A DNA stretch of 56,301 bases from CAYVAP01 sp964343195 (GCA_964343195.1 CAYFIR010000030.1:1-56301), one strand, 5' to 3'. Positions 9,419-19,650 are shown, numbered from the stretch's first letter. Numbers and translations are program-made. The notes: generated by a model not told the origin, from the sequence alone.

Positions 9419-10150
9419 CTATTCTGCCTCAGCCGCCCAGCGAAAGCCGCGCTTCAGCATGGTAAATACCTCGGCAACCTCCAGGTCTTTGACGAAGTGG
9501 CCCAGCGACGTGTAGAAGATTTTGCCCTCGCCGTATTGGGTTTTCCACATCACAGGCATGGTCGCCCCCTTGATCCAGTAGGCATGCTCGCCGCTGAAAG
9601 AAGTGGTGGCCAGCACCTTTACGTTGGGGTCAACGTGCATGTAGTAGTGCTCGGTCTCGGTCATGGTAAAATCCTCGATTCCCTCCGTAACGGGATCATC
9701 ATGGTCGGTAATGTGTACCTCATACTGGTCGATCACTCCTCCGGGATGGGATACCCATTGGCCGCCGACCATGAACTGATAGGGTGGCTCGTTGCGAAAA
9801 GCATCCCCAGCCCCGCCGTGCCAGCCTGCAAAGCCTTTTCCGCCACGTACAGCCCGGAGCAGCCCGTTGAGTTCTTCGCGCTCTATCTGCCCCATGGTCC
9901 AGATTTGCACAATGAGGTCCATGGAATCCATGTAGGCAGAGTCGGCATATACCTTCAGGTTGTCGTGCGGGAAAACGGTAGCCCCTTCGGACTCCATCCA
10001 GGGTTTGAGCAGCGCCAGACAGCCCTCCGGGTCATGGCCTTCCCAGCCTCCGTAAACGAATAGTACATTTTTGCCTTCCAGCGAGGACTGGGCCAAAGCT
10101 GGCACAGCCATGACCAAAATGAGTAGCAGGGGTAGTAGTACCTTTTTCAT
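9419..10150 (-). CDS. Exported ThuA-like protein
   Basis: 243 residues with a clear signal peptide (MKKVLLPLLLILVMAVPALAQ). The rest is one ThuA-like, class-I-amidotransferase-like fold: NVLFVYGGWEGHDP, GGKGFAGWHGGAGDAF, ETEHYYMHVDP and GEGKIFYTSLGHF are typical. The biochemical role of the family is unsettled; members often lie in sugar-use loci. It is the last gene of the minus-strand xylan run, 104 bp after the GH43 at 10255-11271. Function here is inferred only from this position. Confidence 0.85.
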   Translation of the reverse strand: MKKVLLPLLLILVMAVPALAQSSLEGKNVLFVYGGWEGHDPEGCLALLKPWMESEGATVFPHDNLKVYADSAYMDSMDLIVQIWTMGQIEREELNGLLRAVRGGKGFAGWHGGAGDAFRNEPPYQFMVGGQWVSHPGGVIDQYEVHITDHDDPVTEGIEDFTMTETEHYYMHVDPNVKVLATTSFSGEHAYWIKGATMPVMWKTQYGEGKIFYTSLGHFVKDLEVAEVFTMLKRGFRWAAEAE

Positions 10151-10254
10151 AATACGTTGATGGTGATTTTAGAGAAAAATAGCTTCCAAATATTGAATGC
10201 AATGCATTCAATATACGCGATCCTCTCCACGAGACCAGCAAAAAAGCTCGTTCA

Positions 10255-11271
10255 TCAGGCTCCATACGGATGCAGCATCTTGATACGGCCATCGTCGGTG
10301 TAGGTAATCTCCACCATCTTCATGGACCGCAGGTGGGTTACGCCTTCGGATAGCTGCGAATCGTGGTAAAAGAGGTACCACTTGCCCTCGACCTCTACGA
10401 TGGAGTGATGCGTGGTCCAGCCAATCACCGGCGTGAGAATCCGGCCCATGTAGGTGAAGGGGCCATAGGGACTGTCTCCCACGGCGTAGCAGATGAAGTG
10501 GGTGTTTCCGGTGGAATAGGAAAAGTAGTATTTGCCCTGGTACTTGTGCATCCAGGGGGCTTCGAAAAATCGGCGGTCGTGGTCACCAGCGGTCAGGGGA
10601 TTGCCCGCTTCGTCGAGGATGAGGGCCTCACGGGGCGTCTCCGCAAACTCCGTCATGTCGTCGGTCAGACGGGCCACGATGGGCCCGAGAGCGGGCTCGT
10701 GGTCCTCGGGCTCCTCGTTGGCTTCGCCATACTCGTTTTGGCGGTACTTCTGAAGCTGTCCGCCCCAGATGCCCCCAAAATACAGGTAGAATGCCCCATC
10801 TTCGTCGCCAAATACCGCCGGATCGATGGAGTAGCTGCCTTTAATCGCCTCGGGATTGGGCGTAAATGGCCCGGAGGGTGAGTCGCTGACGGCCACCCCG
10901 ATCTGGAAGATGCCGTCTTTTCGCTTGGCGGGAAAATAGAGGTAATACCTGCCGTCTTTACAGCCCGCATCGGGCGCCCACATCTGCCGCTCGGCCCAGG
11001 GTACGTCCCGGACGTGCAGCGCCACCCCGTGGTCGGTGACTTCTCCTCCCGGGCGATCCATCGAGAACACGTGGTAGTCTTCCATCCCAAAGTGATCCCC
11101 GTTGTCGTTGAAGGGGATACCCGCGTCGATGTCGTGCGAGGGGTAAATATATATTTTGCCCTCAAAGACATGCGCCGAGGGATCGGCGGTAAAGACATGC
11201 GTTACCAGTGGCTGGGAAATGGCCTTGGCCACCAGTTCCGGAGAGTAGTTTCTTTCCTGATTATCTGACAT
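10255..11271 (-). CDS. Cytoplasmic GH43 beta-xylosidase / alpha-L-arabinofuranosidase
   Basis: 338 residues, no signal peptide. The five-bladed propeller's three acidic residues can be placed: base Asp30 (FTADPSAHV), pKa modulator Asp150 (YSIDPAVFGDED) and acid Glu237 (FFEAPWMHKY). The short length indicates a catalytic domain without the beta-sandwich found in longer GH43 enzymes. It is 199 bp downstream of the GPH symporter, so it probably hydrolyses imported xylo- or arabinoxylo-oligosaccharides in the cytoplasm. Beta-xylosidase versus arabinofuranosidase activity cannot be decided from motifs alone. Confidence 0.9.
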   Translation of the reverse strand: MSDNQERNYSPELVAKAISQPLVTHVFTADPSAHVFEGKIYIYPSHDIDAGIPFNDNGDHFGMEDYHVFSMDRPGGEVTDHGVALHVRDVPWAERQMWAPDAGCKDGRYYLYFPAKRKDGIFQIGVAVSDSPSGPFTPNPEAIKGSYSIDPAVFGDEDGAFYLYFGGIWGGQLQKYRQNEYGEANEEPEDHEPALGPIVARLTDDMTEFAETPREALILDEAGNPLTAGDHDRRFFEAPWMHKYQGKYYFSYSTGNTHFICYAVGDSPYGPFTYMGRILTPVIGWTTHHSIVEVEGKWYLFYHDSQLSEGVTHLRSMKMVEITYTDDGRIKMLHPYGA

Positions 11272-11470
11272 TTTTTCTGGTTGATTTTTGAGAACAACAA
11301 ACTCCGAACATCAAACGAAGTGCTCCTGGCGTCAGAGACGCCGAGACGTTACATTTCGCTTTGGAAAAGCTCACGAGCGGCACTGCTGAAGCAGTGCTCA
11401 AGGTCATAGCCATGCTGGTGAGGCTCTCTGAGCCGATAACTCCGAACAACACACTTCAAACTAATCCCCC

Positions 11471-12931
11471 CTACGGCAGCAACTGCCGATCCAGTCTCCT
11501 ATTTTCCAGGTCCTGCTCAATCTGCGTCTCCAGGTCCTTGTTGATTTCGTAGAAGAACAGCAGGGCGCATCCGATGATAAACGGAATGGCAGGATAGACG
11601 CTCACGAGCATTTTGGTGCCGATGATGGCCGTTTCGGGTTGGATGATGGGCTCTGTGTTGGGCTTTTGCGGGACATATTCGTACATCCCCAGTATCCAGG
11701 TCACGAGCGCCTGACCGATGGACAGCCCCCCCTTCAGCCCCACCATCATGGCCGAGAAAATGATGGCGGTAGCCCGGCGGTTGTTTTTCCACTCGGAAAA
11801 ATCAGCGACATCGGCGATCATCGCCCACAGCAGCGGGATGGTCAGCCCGTAGAAAAAGCCGTGCAGGATCTGGAACAGGAAAATCAGCCCAATGGCTTCC
11901 GGCGGAAAGAAGACAAACGCAAAGACGAAAAGCGCCGATACGAAAAGCGCGCTCATGAAGACGTCCCGCTTGCCATACTTGTCGGCCAATCGTTTGGAGA
12001 GGGTGATGCCCACGATCATGAAGATGATGCCGCCGCCATTGAAGACGCCAAGGCCCATTGACACCGAATTCTCAAAACTCAGCCCCAAGCCGAATAATAC
12101 GCCGGTCATGGGTGCCAGGAAAGCCTCCAGGCTGGCTTTGTTCACGTAGTTTTCGAAGTAATAGACGTAGGAATTGCCCTTCATGGCCAGGGTGATGAAG
12201 ACCAGCGTGGTCAGCACGAGCATGATCACCCAGGGGCGGTTGCGGACGAGGTCGCCGACGTCATCCTTGAGGGTGGACTTCTGCTCGGGAGCGGGTACGA
12301 TGCGCTCGCGGGTGGTGAAGAAGGTGATCAGCAGCAGGATGGTCCCGATGATGGCGAGGTAGGTCATCAGCCGCTCGATGCCGAGGGCTTTGTCGCCACC
12401 GCCGACCTTGAGGATCAGGTCGTACATGAAGACCTGCACGAAAAACTGGGCCACCATCACCGCTACGAATCGGTAGGAAGAGATGCTGTTTCGCTCGCCC
12501 ATGTTCCCGGTGATCACCCCGCTGAGCGCCGCATAGGGCAGGTTGTTGGCCGCATAGAGCAGCAACAGCAGGCTGTAGGTAACCGCCGCATAAATGACGT
12601 TGTACTTGTAGTCAAAGTCCGGGGTGCTGAAGGCAAGCAGCGCAGCCACTCCCAGCGGTACGGAGGTCCAGAGGATCCACGGACGAAATTTCCCCCAGCG
12701 GGTGTTGGTGCGGTCCGCGATGGCCCCCATGATGGGGTTAAAGGCAAAGGCCGCCACCAGGCCCACCGTGAGGGTGATGACCGCCGCGTCCCCGGTCTCC
12801 AGGCCGTAGATGTCGGTGTAGAAATAGGCCAGGTAAGTCATCAGGGTCTGGAATACCAGGTTGGCCGCCAGGTCGCCCAGGCTGTAGCCGACTTTTTCCA
12901 GAACGGATAGTTTGTTGGATGAGGTGCTCAT
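11471..12931 (-). CDS. GPH-family (MFS) sugar:cation symporter
   Basis: 486 residues, very hydrophobic, about 12 membrane segments. The glycoside-pentoside-hexuronide signature is clear: GYSLGDLAANLVFQ at the N terminus, DRTNTRWGKFRPWI after the second helix, and PLLWAMIADVADFSEWKNN in the second half. It should move xylose, xylo-oligosaccharides or (methyl)glucuronides across the inner membrane with Na+ or H+. It lies between the lipoprotein GH10 and the cytoplasmic GH43, a common arrangement in xylan loci. The intergenic stretch 11272-11470 shows no gene. Confidence 0.92.
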   Translation of the reverse strand: MSTSSNKLSVLEKVGYSLGDLAANLVFQTLMTYLAYFYTDIYGLETGDAAVITLTVGLVAAFAFNPIMGAIADRTNTRWGKFRPWILWTSVPLGVAALLAFSTPDFDYKYNVIYAAVTYSLLLLLYAANNLPYAALSGVITGNMGERNSISSYRFVAVMVAQFFVQVFMYDLILKVGGGDKALGIERLMTYLAIIGTILLLITFFTTRERIVPAPEQKSTLKDDVGDLVRNRPWVIMLVLTTLVFITLAMKGNSYVYYFENYVNKASLEAFLAPMTGVLFGLGLSFENSVSMGLGVFNGGGIIFMIVGITLSKRLADKYGKRDVFMSALFVSALFVFAFVFFPPEAIGLIFLFQILHGFFYGLTIPLLWAMIADVADFSEWKNNRRATAIIFSAMMVGLKGGLSIGQALVTWILGMYEYVPQKPNTEPIIQPETAIIGTKMLVSVYPAIPFIIGCALLFFYEINKDLETQIEQDLENRRLDRQLLP

Positions 12932-13100
12932 GAGAAGATAGCGATATGTTGAGATGGTGGGATATTGAGAAGGGCAGCGAGAAAGGTTTAGCTTCCAGTG
13001 TTTTCGGAGCGAAATTTTAAACCAGGCAAATTGGAATAGTCAATTGACAGTCAACGCCTTAAACTTCGAACCCCGAACCAGAAACTCCGAACTTCCTCCA

Positions 13101-14210
13101 CTAGCCTTCTTCCTTCAGCGCCATGACCCGGTGGTAGGCCTCTTTGGGTGCGTAGTTCCGGTCAAAGAGCAGGGGATAATTGGTGCGGCCAGCGATGGGC
13201 CAGCCGTTTTTCCAGGAGTGGCCGTCGTCCACACCCCAGAAGGTGACGCGGCTGATCTTGTCCTCATGCTTGAGAAACAGCCTAAAAATCGCTTCGTAGC
13301 GCTCCGCCAGCTGCACGCTGACCGAGTCCGGCAATCCCTCGGTATAGGGATCCATCGTGGGGTCTCCACTCTCGAATTTCATGTTCACATCGGCTCCCTG
13401 GAAGTCCCAGGGATTGGGAATGACGTTGATGTCCAGCTCGGTAAACATCACCTTCAGGCCCAGAGCCGAGTATTCCAGTATGCTTTTCTCGATCTCTTCC
13501 AGGGAAGGACTCTCCAGGTCCCAGTGTGCCTGAACCCCGATGCCATCGATTTTGGCACCGCTGTCCTGTAGGCTCTTCGCGATGCGAATGGCCCCTGCCC
13601 GCTTTTCGGGGTTGCAGAGGTTGTAGTCGTTGTAATACAGCTCGACCTCCGGATCGACCTCCGCCGCCAGTTCAAAAGCAGTCTGGATGTAACCTTCTCC
13701 CAGCATTTTCAGGAAAATCGACTCACGCAGGCTGCCGTCTTCATTCAGGGCCTCATTGACCACGTCCCAGCCATCGATGCGGCCCTTGTACCTGCCGACG
13801 ATTTCGCGGATGTGCTGCTCCATGTGCCCCCTCAGCGCAGCACTATCGCTGACCTCGCTGACCCAGGGGGCCAGTTGGCTGTGCCACACCAGCGTATGCC
13901 CGACGATGTGCATGTCGTGCTTTTCTCCGTAGTCCACAAAGCGATCAGGCAGGGCAAAGTCAAACGAATCAGGCTGTGGGTGGATGTGCATCCACTTCAT
14001 GATGTTTTCGGGCGTGATGGCGTTGAACTCGCGGGCGATCAGCTCCTTCGCGCCGGGGACTTCTTCCCGAATGTGAGGCGCTCCCAGCGCCGTGCCGATG
14101 TAGAAATTGTCCGCATAGGAGCTTTTCAGGGAGGGAGGATCGCTCTCAACACATCCACTCAGGGAGAGGAGCAATACGCAGGTCAGGACAAGAAACAGGT
14201 TGGATTTCAT
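13101..14210 (-). CDS. GH10 endo-beta-1,4-xylanase, lipoprotein
   Basis: 369 residues. The start is placed at ATG 14210 because it opens a lipoprotein signal (LLLSLSGC, lipidated Cys20); the frame runs 13 codons further upstream without meaning. A single GH10 barrel follows: WHSQLAPW, acid/base Glu153 (DVVNEALNED), YYNDYN, GVQAHW and nucleophile Glu258 (MFTELDINV), ending with WGVDDGHSW. Without a sorting domain it should be anchored in a membrane, facing periplasm or surface. It follows GH115 by 56 bp, suggesting co-transcription. It is the second GH10 of the locus and differs in localisation from the one at 23894. Confidence 0.94.
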   Translation of the reverse strand: MKSNLFLVLTCVLLLSLSGCVESDPPSLKSSYADNFYIGTALGAPHIREEVPGAKELIAREFNAITPENIMKWMHIHPQPDSFDFALPDRFVDYGEKHDMHIVGHTLVWHSQLAPWVSEVSDSAALRGHMEQHIREIVGRYKGRIDGWDVVNEALNEDGSLRESIFLKMLGEGYIQTAFELAAEVDPEVELYYNDYNLCNPEKRAGAIRIAKSLQDSGAKIDGIGVQAHWDLESPSLEEIEKSILEYSALGLKVMFTELDINVIPNPWDFQGADVNMKFESGDPTMDPYTEGLPDSVSVQLAERYEAIFRLFLKHEDKISRVTFWGVDDGHSWKNGWPIAGRTNYPLLFDRNYAPKEAYHRVMALKEEG

Positions 14211-14266
14211 TATTGGACCAGTTTGTTGGTTTCGAATTGGGCTGAGCACACTATGGTGTGCCGCTG

Positions 14267-17164
14267 CTATCGTGTTTCGGTTTGAGGAATCCGGGTGCTT
14301 TCGGGCGGTCCCAGGTAACTGGGGCGAAGGCCGCCGAGGTCAAGCACGAACTTCTGGAAGACCACACCAGGGTCGATCATCCAGATTTTCAGGGTGTGCG
14401 TACCCGGACTGACGACGCCATGGGTCGAGCGCTTTTTCTTGATGTGATCGGTAACGGAGTTATTCCACCACTCGGGGTACTCCCAGTCGGGTATGGTCTC
14501 GCCTTCGTGCAGGTTGACAATCTGGGGCGCTGCGTCGTCGATGGCGATGACATATTCCAGGCCTTCGTTTTTCATGAAGTTGAGGGTGGGAGAAAGGTAG
14601 CTTTCAACGCTCAGCTCCGCTTCTTCGAATACCGTGAACTCGTACTCCACCCAGGGAGCGCCCTCCCCCGGAGTCTGCCGATCTGCATTGGAGGGGGCAA
14701 TGGTGAGGCCGGACTCGGTGCGGCCCAGGTTGGGGATCACCCTCCAACTGATGCCGTCGCCCGACTGCTGCGAAGCGAAGTGGGCCGCTTCGATGGAGAT
14801 GACACCGTTGTTTTCGACAAAGCCGGCTGCCTGATCAGGGCCTTTGCGAATCGGCACCTGAATTCGATACTCACGATTAGGACCTGTCAGCACGATTTCT
14901 CCTGCTGCTGCTCCCTGAGGTACTTTCTCCCAATCGATGCGGACATAGACTTTTTCCTCCAACTCGACGCTGCCTTCCTCCGCAGAAAGGACGATCCAGT
15001 CCTGCTCGGCCCTGAGGCTGTAGTTCAGCAGCTCCTGCCCCTGGTTGAAGATTTCGAGGTAATAGCGCTGCTGGTTGAGGGGATCAAAGGCAGGGAACGA
15101 ACTGGCGTACAGGCCATCACCGCCGGAGCGCATCCATTCTGGAGATGTGCCATGCTCTACGACATAGCCAAGGGTGGGTGCCTGGGGTAGCTGAATGTAG
15201 GACACTTCTGGCATCTTGTTGTAGGGCGGGTTGTTCCAACTGGTGTAGCCGATGTGGGTCTGGGACATCATGTGGTTCCACTTTCCATCGGCCAGGTCAT
15301 CGTGGTATTCGCGGGTGAGTTCGGCGTCGCGGAAGAAGTGCTCCTTCACTTTGTCTGCATAAAAATTCGTGGAAGCCCGTCCCTGGGACGCATAGAGGCG
15401 ATTTTTACCTGCGGCGACGTACATTTCGTAGAGGTTGTGAAACAGCTCCACCGGAGAAAGCACCAACTGGTAAAAAGCCGCATGGTGCGTCTCGGGAAGC
15501 TGCGCGTAAAGCTCCCGGCTTTGGGCCAGCAGTTCCCCGTATTCCCTCACCACGCGCTCCGCCTCCCGATAATGGGTCAGGCTAAAGGTCTCGGGACTCA
15601 GCATTTCGGGAGTACGCCGGGCAGTGTAGCGGGTGTGCTTAGCCAGGATGTCGGCGATGGCTTCAGCGTGCTGCGTACCGAATTGCTGACTGGCCCAGGT
15701 GACATAGTACCCGGGCAGATCATCGGCCCGAATGGCCTCGGGTTCCCAGGCAAAGTCCAGGAAAAAGCTGATGGGTAGCTCCATGGGTTTGATGTCGCCC
15801 ACGTTGACGATCCAGAGGTCCTCGACTCCCCACTGATAGGCCAGGTTCATTTGCTCCCAGACCTTCTCGATCTGGGTCACGTTGTGCCAGCGGTACGATA
15901 CCGGCCCGCCGACAAAGTCAAAGTGGTAGTACATGCCGTATCCGCCAGCATAATCCCGGTCTTCTTTTTTCGGTAGAATGCGGACATTGCCCCAGTTGTC
16001 GTCGCAAAACAGGATCATGATGTCCTCAGGCACGCGCATGCCTTTGTCGTAATAGTCCTGCACCTCTTTGTATATCGCCCAAACCTGTGGGGTTTGCCCT
16101 GCCGGCTGTCCGCTAACTTTCTCGATGATTTCGCGCTGATCGGCGATGATGGTTTGCAACAACTCTGTAGCGGTGCCTTCGGACATGGCCTCGTCCCCAT
16201 CGCCCCGCATGCCGACGGTTACCACCCCTTCGGCATCGCCCATGCGTTCCAGGCCCCCACGCCAGAATTCCCGCAGGTTCTCCGCATTGGTCTCGTAATT
16301 CCAGGGGCCCTCCCCAAATCGGCTCCACTCGTCGTGGGCGCGCATCATCGGTTCGTGGTGGCTGGTCGAAATGACTATGCCATAGGCGTCGGCGAGGCGC
16401 AGGTTCTCGGGGTCATCTGCCGCGAAGGCAGACGGGCGCCACATGGCTGGCCACAGATAGTTGCCCCTGTTGCGCAGGATCAGCTCAAATACCTTCTCGT
16501 AAAACCGATGGTTAAATCCCCCAAACTGCTCCTCGGCCCAGTTGCGCAAAGCGGGGGCTTCGTCGTTGATGAAAATGCCCCGGTACTTCACGGAGGGGCT
16601 TTTTGAGACAAAGGTTTCAGAGGAAAGTGTAATCTCCTCGCGGCTCTCCACAGGCGCATCGGCCCACCAATACCAGGGAGAAACGCCGATTTTTTCGGAG
16701 AGGCCAAAGATCCCATAGGCCGTGCCGCGTCGGTCGCTGCCTGCGATCACCAATGCCTGATCGACACCGGGGAAGGGCTTCGAAATCGTCATCAGGGCGT
16801 AGCGCTCCCAGCCTCCTTCGATCTCCTTCAGCTCTGAATGTTTCTCTGCCAACTGATCGATGAGCCCGCTCTGCCCGAGGGTGCCCACGATGACGACGCG
16901 ACCAGCCATATCGCGTGGAGAGGTGAGGAGCTGAGGTCGGATTCCCGCCACCCGCTCGATGTCCCCGGCAAACAGATCAACGGCAATCCCGACCAGTTGT
17001 GCGTCCGAAGGATCGTAGTAGATGCCCGCGGCTCCTTCGGAGGAAACCAGCTCAAAGTCGCCCTGCGCAGGAGGGAGGGCTCCTTTTGCTGCCGATGAAA
17101 GGTAATTCGCGGACAGGAGCAGCAGACAGATCAGCAGCTTGTAGCAGGAAGATGAGTAGTCCAT
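14267..17164 (-). CDS. GH115 alpha-(4-O-methyl)glucuronidase
   Basis: 965 residues with an N-terminal signal peptide. The sequence follows GH115: a small N-terminal domain, then the catalytic barrel with WYWWADAP, KYRGIFINDEAP, NYLWPAMW, STSHHEPMMRAHDEW and WNYETN, GMRGDGDEAM, and DDNWGNVR, then a helical region and a C-terminal jelly-roll domain (about 790-960). GH115 enzymes remove MeGlcA from internal as well as terminal xylose units of glucuronoxylan. It lies 33 bp after GH67, so the two alpha-glucuronidases are almost certainly one transcript. Location is probably periplasmic. Confidence 0.93.
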   Translation of the reverse strand: MDYSSSCYKLLICLLLLSANYLSSAAKGALPPAQGDFELVSSEGAAGIYYDPSDAQLVGIAVDLFAGDIERVAGIRPQLLTSPRDMAGRVVIVGTLGQSGLIDQLAEKHSELKEIEGGWERYALMTISKPFPGVDQALVIAGSDRRGTAYGIFGLSEKIGVSPWYWWADAPVESREEITLSSETFVSKSPSVKYRGIFINDEAPALRNWAEEQFGGFNHRFYEKVFELILRNRGNYLWPAMWRPSAFAADDPENLRLADAYGIVISTSHHEPMMRAHDEWSRFGEGPWNYETNAENLREFWRGGLERMGDAEGVVTVGMRGDGDEAMSEGTATELLQTIIADQREIIEKVSGQPAGQTPQVWAIYKEVQDYYDKGMRVPEDIMILFCDDNWGNVRILPKKEDRDYAGGYGMYYHFDFVGGPVSYRWHNVTQIEKVWEQMNLAYQWGVEDLWIVNVGDIKPMELPISFFLDFAWEPEAIRADDLPGYYVTWASQQFGTQHAEAIADILAKHTRYTARRTPEMLSPETFSLTHYREAERVVREYGELLAQSRELYAQLPETHHAAFYQLVLSPVELFHNLYEMYVAAGKNRLYASQGRASTNFYADKVKEHFFRDAELTREYHDDLADGKWNHMMSQTHIGYTSWNNPPYNKMPEVSYIQLPQAPTLGYVVEHGTSPEWMRSGGDGLYASSFPAFDPLNQQRYYLEIFNQGQELLNYSLRAEQDWIVLSAEEGSVELEEKVYVRIDWEKVPQGAAAGEIVLTGPNREYRIQVPIRKGPDQAAGFVENNGVISIEAAHFASQQSGDGISWRVIPNLGRTESGLTIAPSNADRQTPGEGAPWVEYEFTVFEEAELSVESYLSPTLNFMKNEGLEYVIAIDDAAPQIVNLHEGETIPDWEYPEWWNNSVTDHIKKKRSTHGVVSPGTHTLKIWMIDPGVVFQKFVLDLGGLRPSYLGPPESTRIPQTETR

Positions 17165-17197
17165 GAGAATCAGATCAAGTGAACAAAAACATATGCC

Positions 17198-19354
17198 CTA
17201 CCACCGCGGCCTGATACCGGGGGAATAGGGAAAACTGAGCGATTGGTAGTATTCGGTATCGTGAGGCGGAGGCTCCACCCCTTCGGGTATTGGTTGCTGC
17301 GAAAAGGTCTGGAAATAACTCAGGCAGGCATTTTTCCACCACCGAGCTTCCTGGAGCTGGATTTCGAGGTGCATGAGCACGGAATGATAGCGCTGCTCGT
17401 CCACTTTTCCCTCCAGGCTTTCCCAAGCGTCGTACATGGCCTGCACCTCGTCCACTCCAGTTTGGTACTCATAACAGAGTGCTTCCCAGAGCGTGCGGCC
17501 CGTCGGCATCTCGTGGTCCCAGGAAAGGTGGTGAAACCAGAGCAGGAATTTCGGATCGCAGGTCGCGGGATCGGCGTATTGCTCCGCAAAGTCAGTGGCG
17601 TACTGGCCCTGGGCATCACTTCCGCTGGCAGTCCGGTCAAAGCCGATGCCATCTTCGTCTGCCTTGTGGTAATAGACCGAGGTCCAGTCAGCACGGGGCA
17701 TCTGAGACACCCAGGGTCCCGGCCCGTAGTGGTGTCCGGCGGCCATGATGTGGTGCAAGCCCAGAGGCGTCATGTAACGGACGCAGGTTTCATGAGAGCG
17801 GTTGAGCAGTTCGTTGGCAACTGCCTGCACATCTGCATTTTGCCCGAAAGTCAGCGCGACCCACTCTGCGCCGATCTCCTCCGCTGACAGATGGGGGTTC
17901 CAGGCGAGTCGCCCCAGGCTGTACCAGTCAGCCTGCCCGAAGAGGTTGCCCGTCCAGTTGCGAGCAGTGCCGACGTTGGAGACGCCTGCCATGCCCGTGA
18001 GCGACTGTCCCTGCAGGCTTCCGTCGATGACCTTGGCCACAGTAGCACCCTCTCCCTTGACGTGGGTGTCGGTTTGCAGCACCTCTTCCCACATTTGCCC
18101 CAGGCCAACCAAATGCGTGCCCTGCCCCAGGTATTCCTTGGTGACCTGAAACTCCATCACGAGGGGTGTCTCGGGCATGGCTCCGAACAGCGGGTGAATG
18201 GGTTCACGGGGCTGGAAGTCGATGGGGCCATTTTTGACCTGGATGAGGACATTGTCACGAAACTGCCCATCCAGCGGCACGAATTCGTTGTAGGCCTGTT
18301 TGGCGCGGTCTTCGGGCTCTTCCTCGCTATAGACAAATGCCCGCCACATGACGACGCCCCCGAAAGGAGCCAGGGCATCGGCCAGCATATTGGCGCCGTC
18401 GGCGTGGGTGCGTCCATAGTTCTGCGGGCCAGGCTGCCCCTCGGAATTGGCCTTGACGAGGAAGCCGCCGAAATCAGGAATCAGGGCGTAAATTTCGGCG
18501 ACCTTTTCCTGCCACCACTGTTGCACCTCGGGTTGGAGTGGGTCTGCGGTCTCCAGTCCGCCCTGCTCGATGGGCGCGCTAAAGCGGGCCGTGAGGTAGA
18601 TTTTCAGGCCATAGGGCCGAAATTCCTCCGCGAGGGCGGCGACCTTTTGCAGGTAGTCGGGACGAAAGATCAGCGCATTGGCGTTGACATTGGTGACGAC
18701 GGTGCCGTTGAGGCCAATGGAGGCATTGGCGCGGGCATAGTCGCGGTAGCGTGGGTCGCGGTACTCGGGTAGCTGGTGCCAATCGAAGATGGAAAATCCG
18801 GCGTAACCGCGCTCCACCGTTCGGTCGAGGTTGTCCCAGTGGTTGAGCAGGCGCAGCTTCAGGCGGGGATTTTCCACTACCGATACTTCGTCCAGCGGTT
18901 CCTGCTGCTGCATCATCCTCAGCAGGTGAAAAGCTCCGTAGAGCAGGCCCCTTTCGTCAGCGGCTACCAGCAGGATTTGTTCTCCTCTGGTCAGCAGGAG
19001 AAATCCTTCTGGCCCCAGTTTCCCCCGCTCTTCTTCCTTGATCAGTTGGCTAAATGCCCCTTGCTGGCCCACCATTCCGGCAACGACTCCGGGGCCTTCC
19101 GCTAATTCCTCCCGCATCTCTACCTCCTGCCCTATTAATCCTTCAACTCCGGCTTCCAACTCCATCCGGGCGGTGTTCAGTATTTCCCCTTCGCCCAGCA
19201 CCGTGATGTGGGTGATCTGCTCGCGGTATTTCTGGAGCAGTTCCTGATTTTCAACCTGGTCAAATCTGAGCCAGAGCCGATAGCCGTCTTCTGCGTGCAG
19301 ACGGGGCAGAACGAAGATCAGGCTGAAGAGTAAGAGGGATTGGAGGCTGATCAA
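17198..19354 (-). CDS. GH67 alpha-glucuronidase
   Basis: 718 residues if started at TTG 19354. GH67 removes 4-O-methylglucuronic acid from the non-reducing end of xylo-oligosaccharides. The proposed catalytic residues are all found: acid/base Glu305 (KANSEGQPGP) and the pair Asp379 (NGPIDFQPREPIHPLFG) and Glu407 (VTKEYLGQ). The frame is open up to 19618, but the upstream 88 codons cross a dispersed intergenic repeat and contain no good start. TTG at 19354 opens a textbook signal peptide (ISLQSLLLFSLIFVLPRLHA) and gives the normal family length. It precedes GH115 by 33 bp. The true start could still be another rare codon. Confidence 0.92.
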   Translation of the reverse strand: MISLQSLLLFSLIFVLPRLHAEDGYRLWLRFDQVENQELLQKYREQITHITVLGEGEILNTARMELEAGVEGLIGQEVEMREELAEGPGVVAGMVGQQGAFSQLIKEEERGKLGPEGFLLLTRGEQILLVAADERGLLYGAFHLLRMMQQQEPLDEVSVVENPRLKLRLLNHWDNLDRTVERGYAGFSIFDWHQLPEYRDPRYRDYARANASIGLNGTVVTNVNANALIFRPDYLQKVAALAEEFRPYGLKIYLTARFSAPIEQGGLETADPLQPEVQQWWQEKVAEIYALIPDFGGFLVKANSEGQPGPQNYGRTHADGANMLADALAPFGGVVMWRAFVYSEEEPEDRAKQAYNEFVPLDGQFRDNVLIQVKNGPIDFQPREPIHPLFGAMPETPLVMEFQVTKEYLGQGTHLVGLGQMWEEVLQTDTHVKGEGATVAKVIDGSLQGQSLTGMAGVSNVGTARNWTGNLFGQADWYSLGRLAWNPHLSAEEIGAEWVALTFGQNADVQAVANELLNRSHETCVRYMTPLGLHHIMAAGHHYGPGPWVSQMPRADWTSVYYHKADEDGIGFDRTASGSDAQGQYATDFAEQYADPATCDPKFLLWFHHLSWDHEMPTGRTLWEALCYEYQTGVDEVQAMYDAWESLEGKVDEQRYHSVLMHLEIQLQEARWWKNACLSYFQTFSQQPIPEGVEPPPHDTEYYQSLSFPYSPGIRPRW

Positions 19355-19650
19355 CGGGCGTCGGGAGACGCTATGACGGGGCGTTTCGGCTTGCAAAGCC
19401 TTACGAGCGGATGCGACTGAGTCACATTCCGGGGGATTTAGCTGGGGACTTGATAGTCCTATTATTTCACGCGGAGGCGCGGAGAAAGAAGAGAAGAAAA
19501 ACTCTTTGGCAAATTCCCCCGTGTCGTCTCTTTCTCCGCCTGAAAAGCAGAGGCTCCATTTGCTTCTTATGCTCAATCCAAAATTCCTGGAGAATAAAAG
19601 GGTTCTATGCCAATTCATTTGTGAGAGATTAGGGTTGGGGGCTATGGGTG
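19355..19650. repeat. Intergenic stretch upstream of GH67 with a dispersed-type repeat
   Basis: The 296 bases include TTCACGCGGAGGCGCGGAGA (about 19469-19488), a motif type I recognise as scattered through intergenic regions of environmental genomes, and no gene. The long open frame of GH67 runs through it on the minus strand, but the encoded peptide is arginine/serine-rich and unlike any exported enzyme. A promoter for GH67-GH115-GH10 may lie here; none could be assigned. Confidence 0.45.

Noticed and set aside
19355..19618. N-terminal 88-residue extension of GH67
   Set aside because: It crosses a dispersed intergenic repeat and would bury the signal peptide in the middle of the protein.
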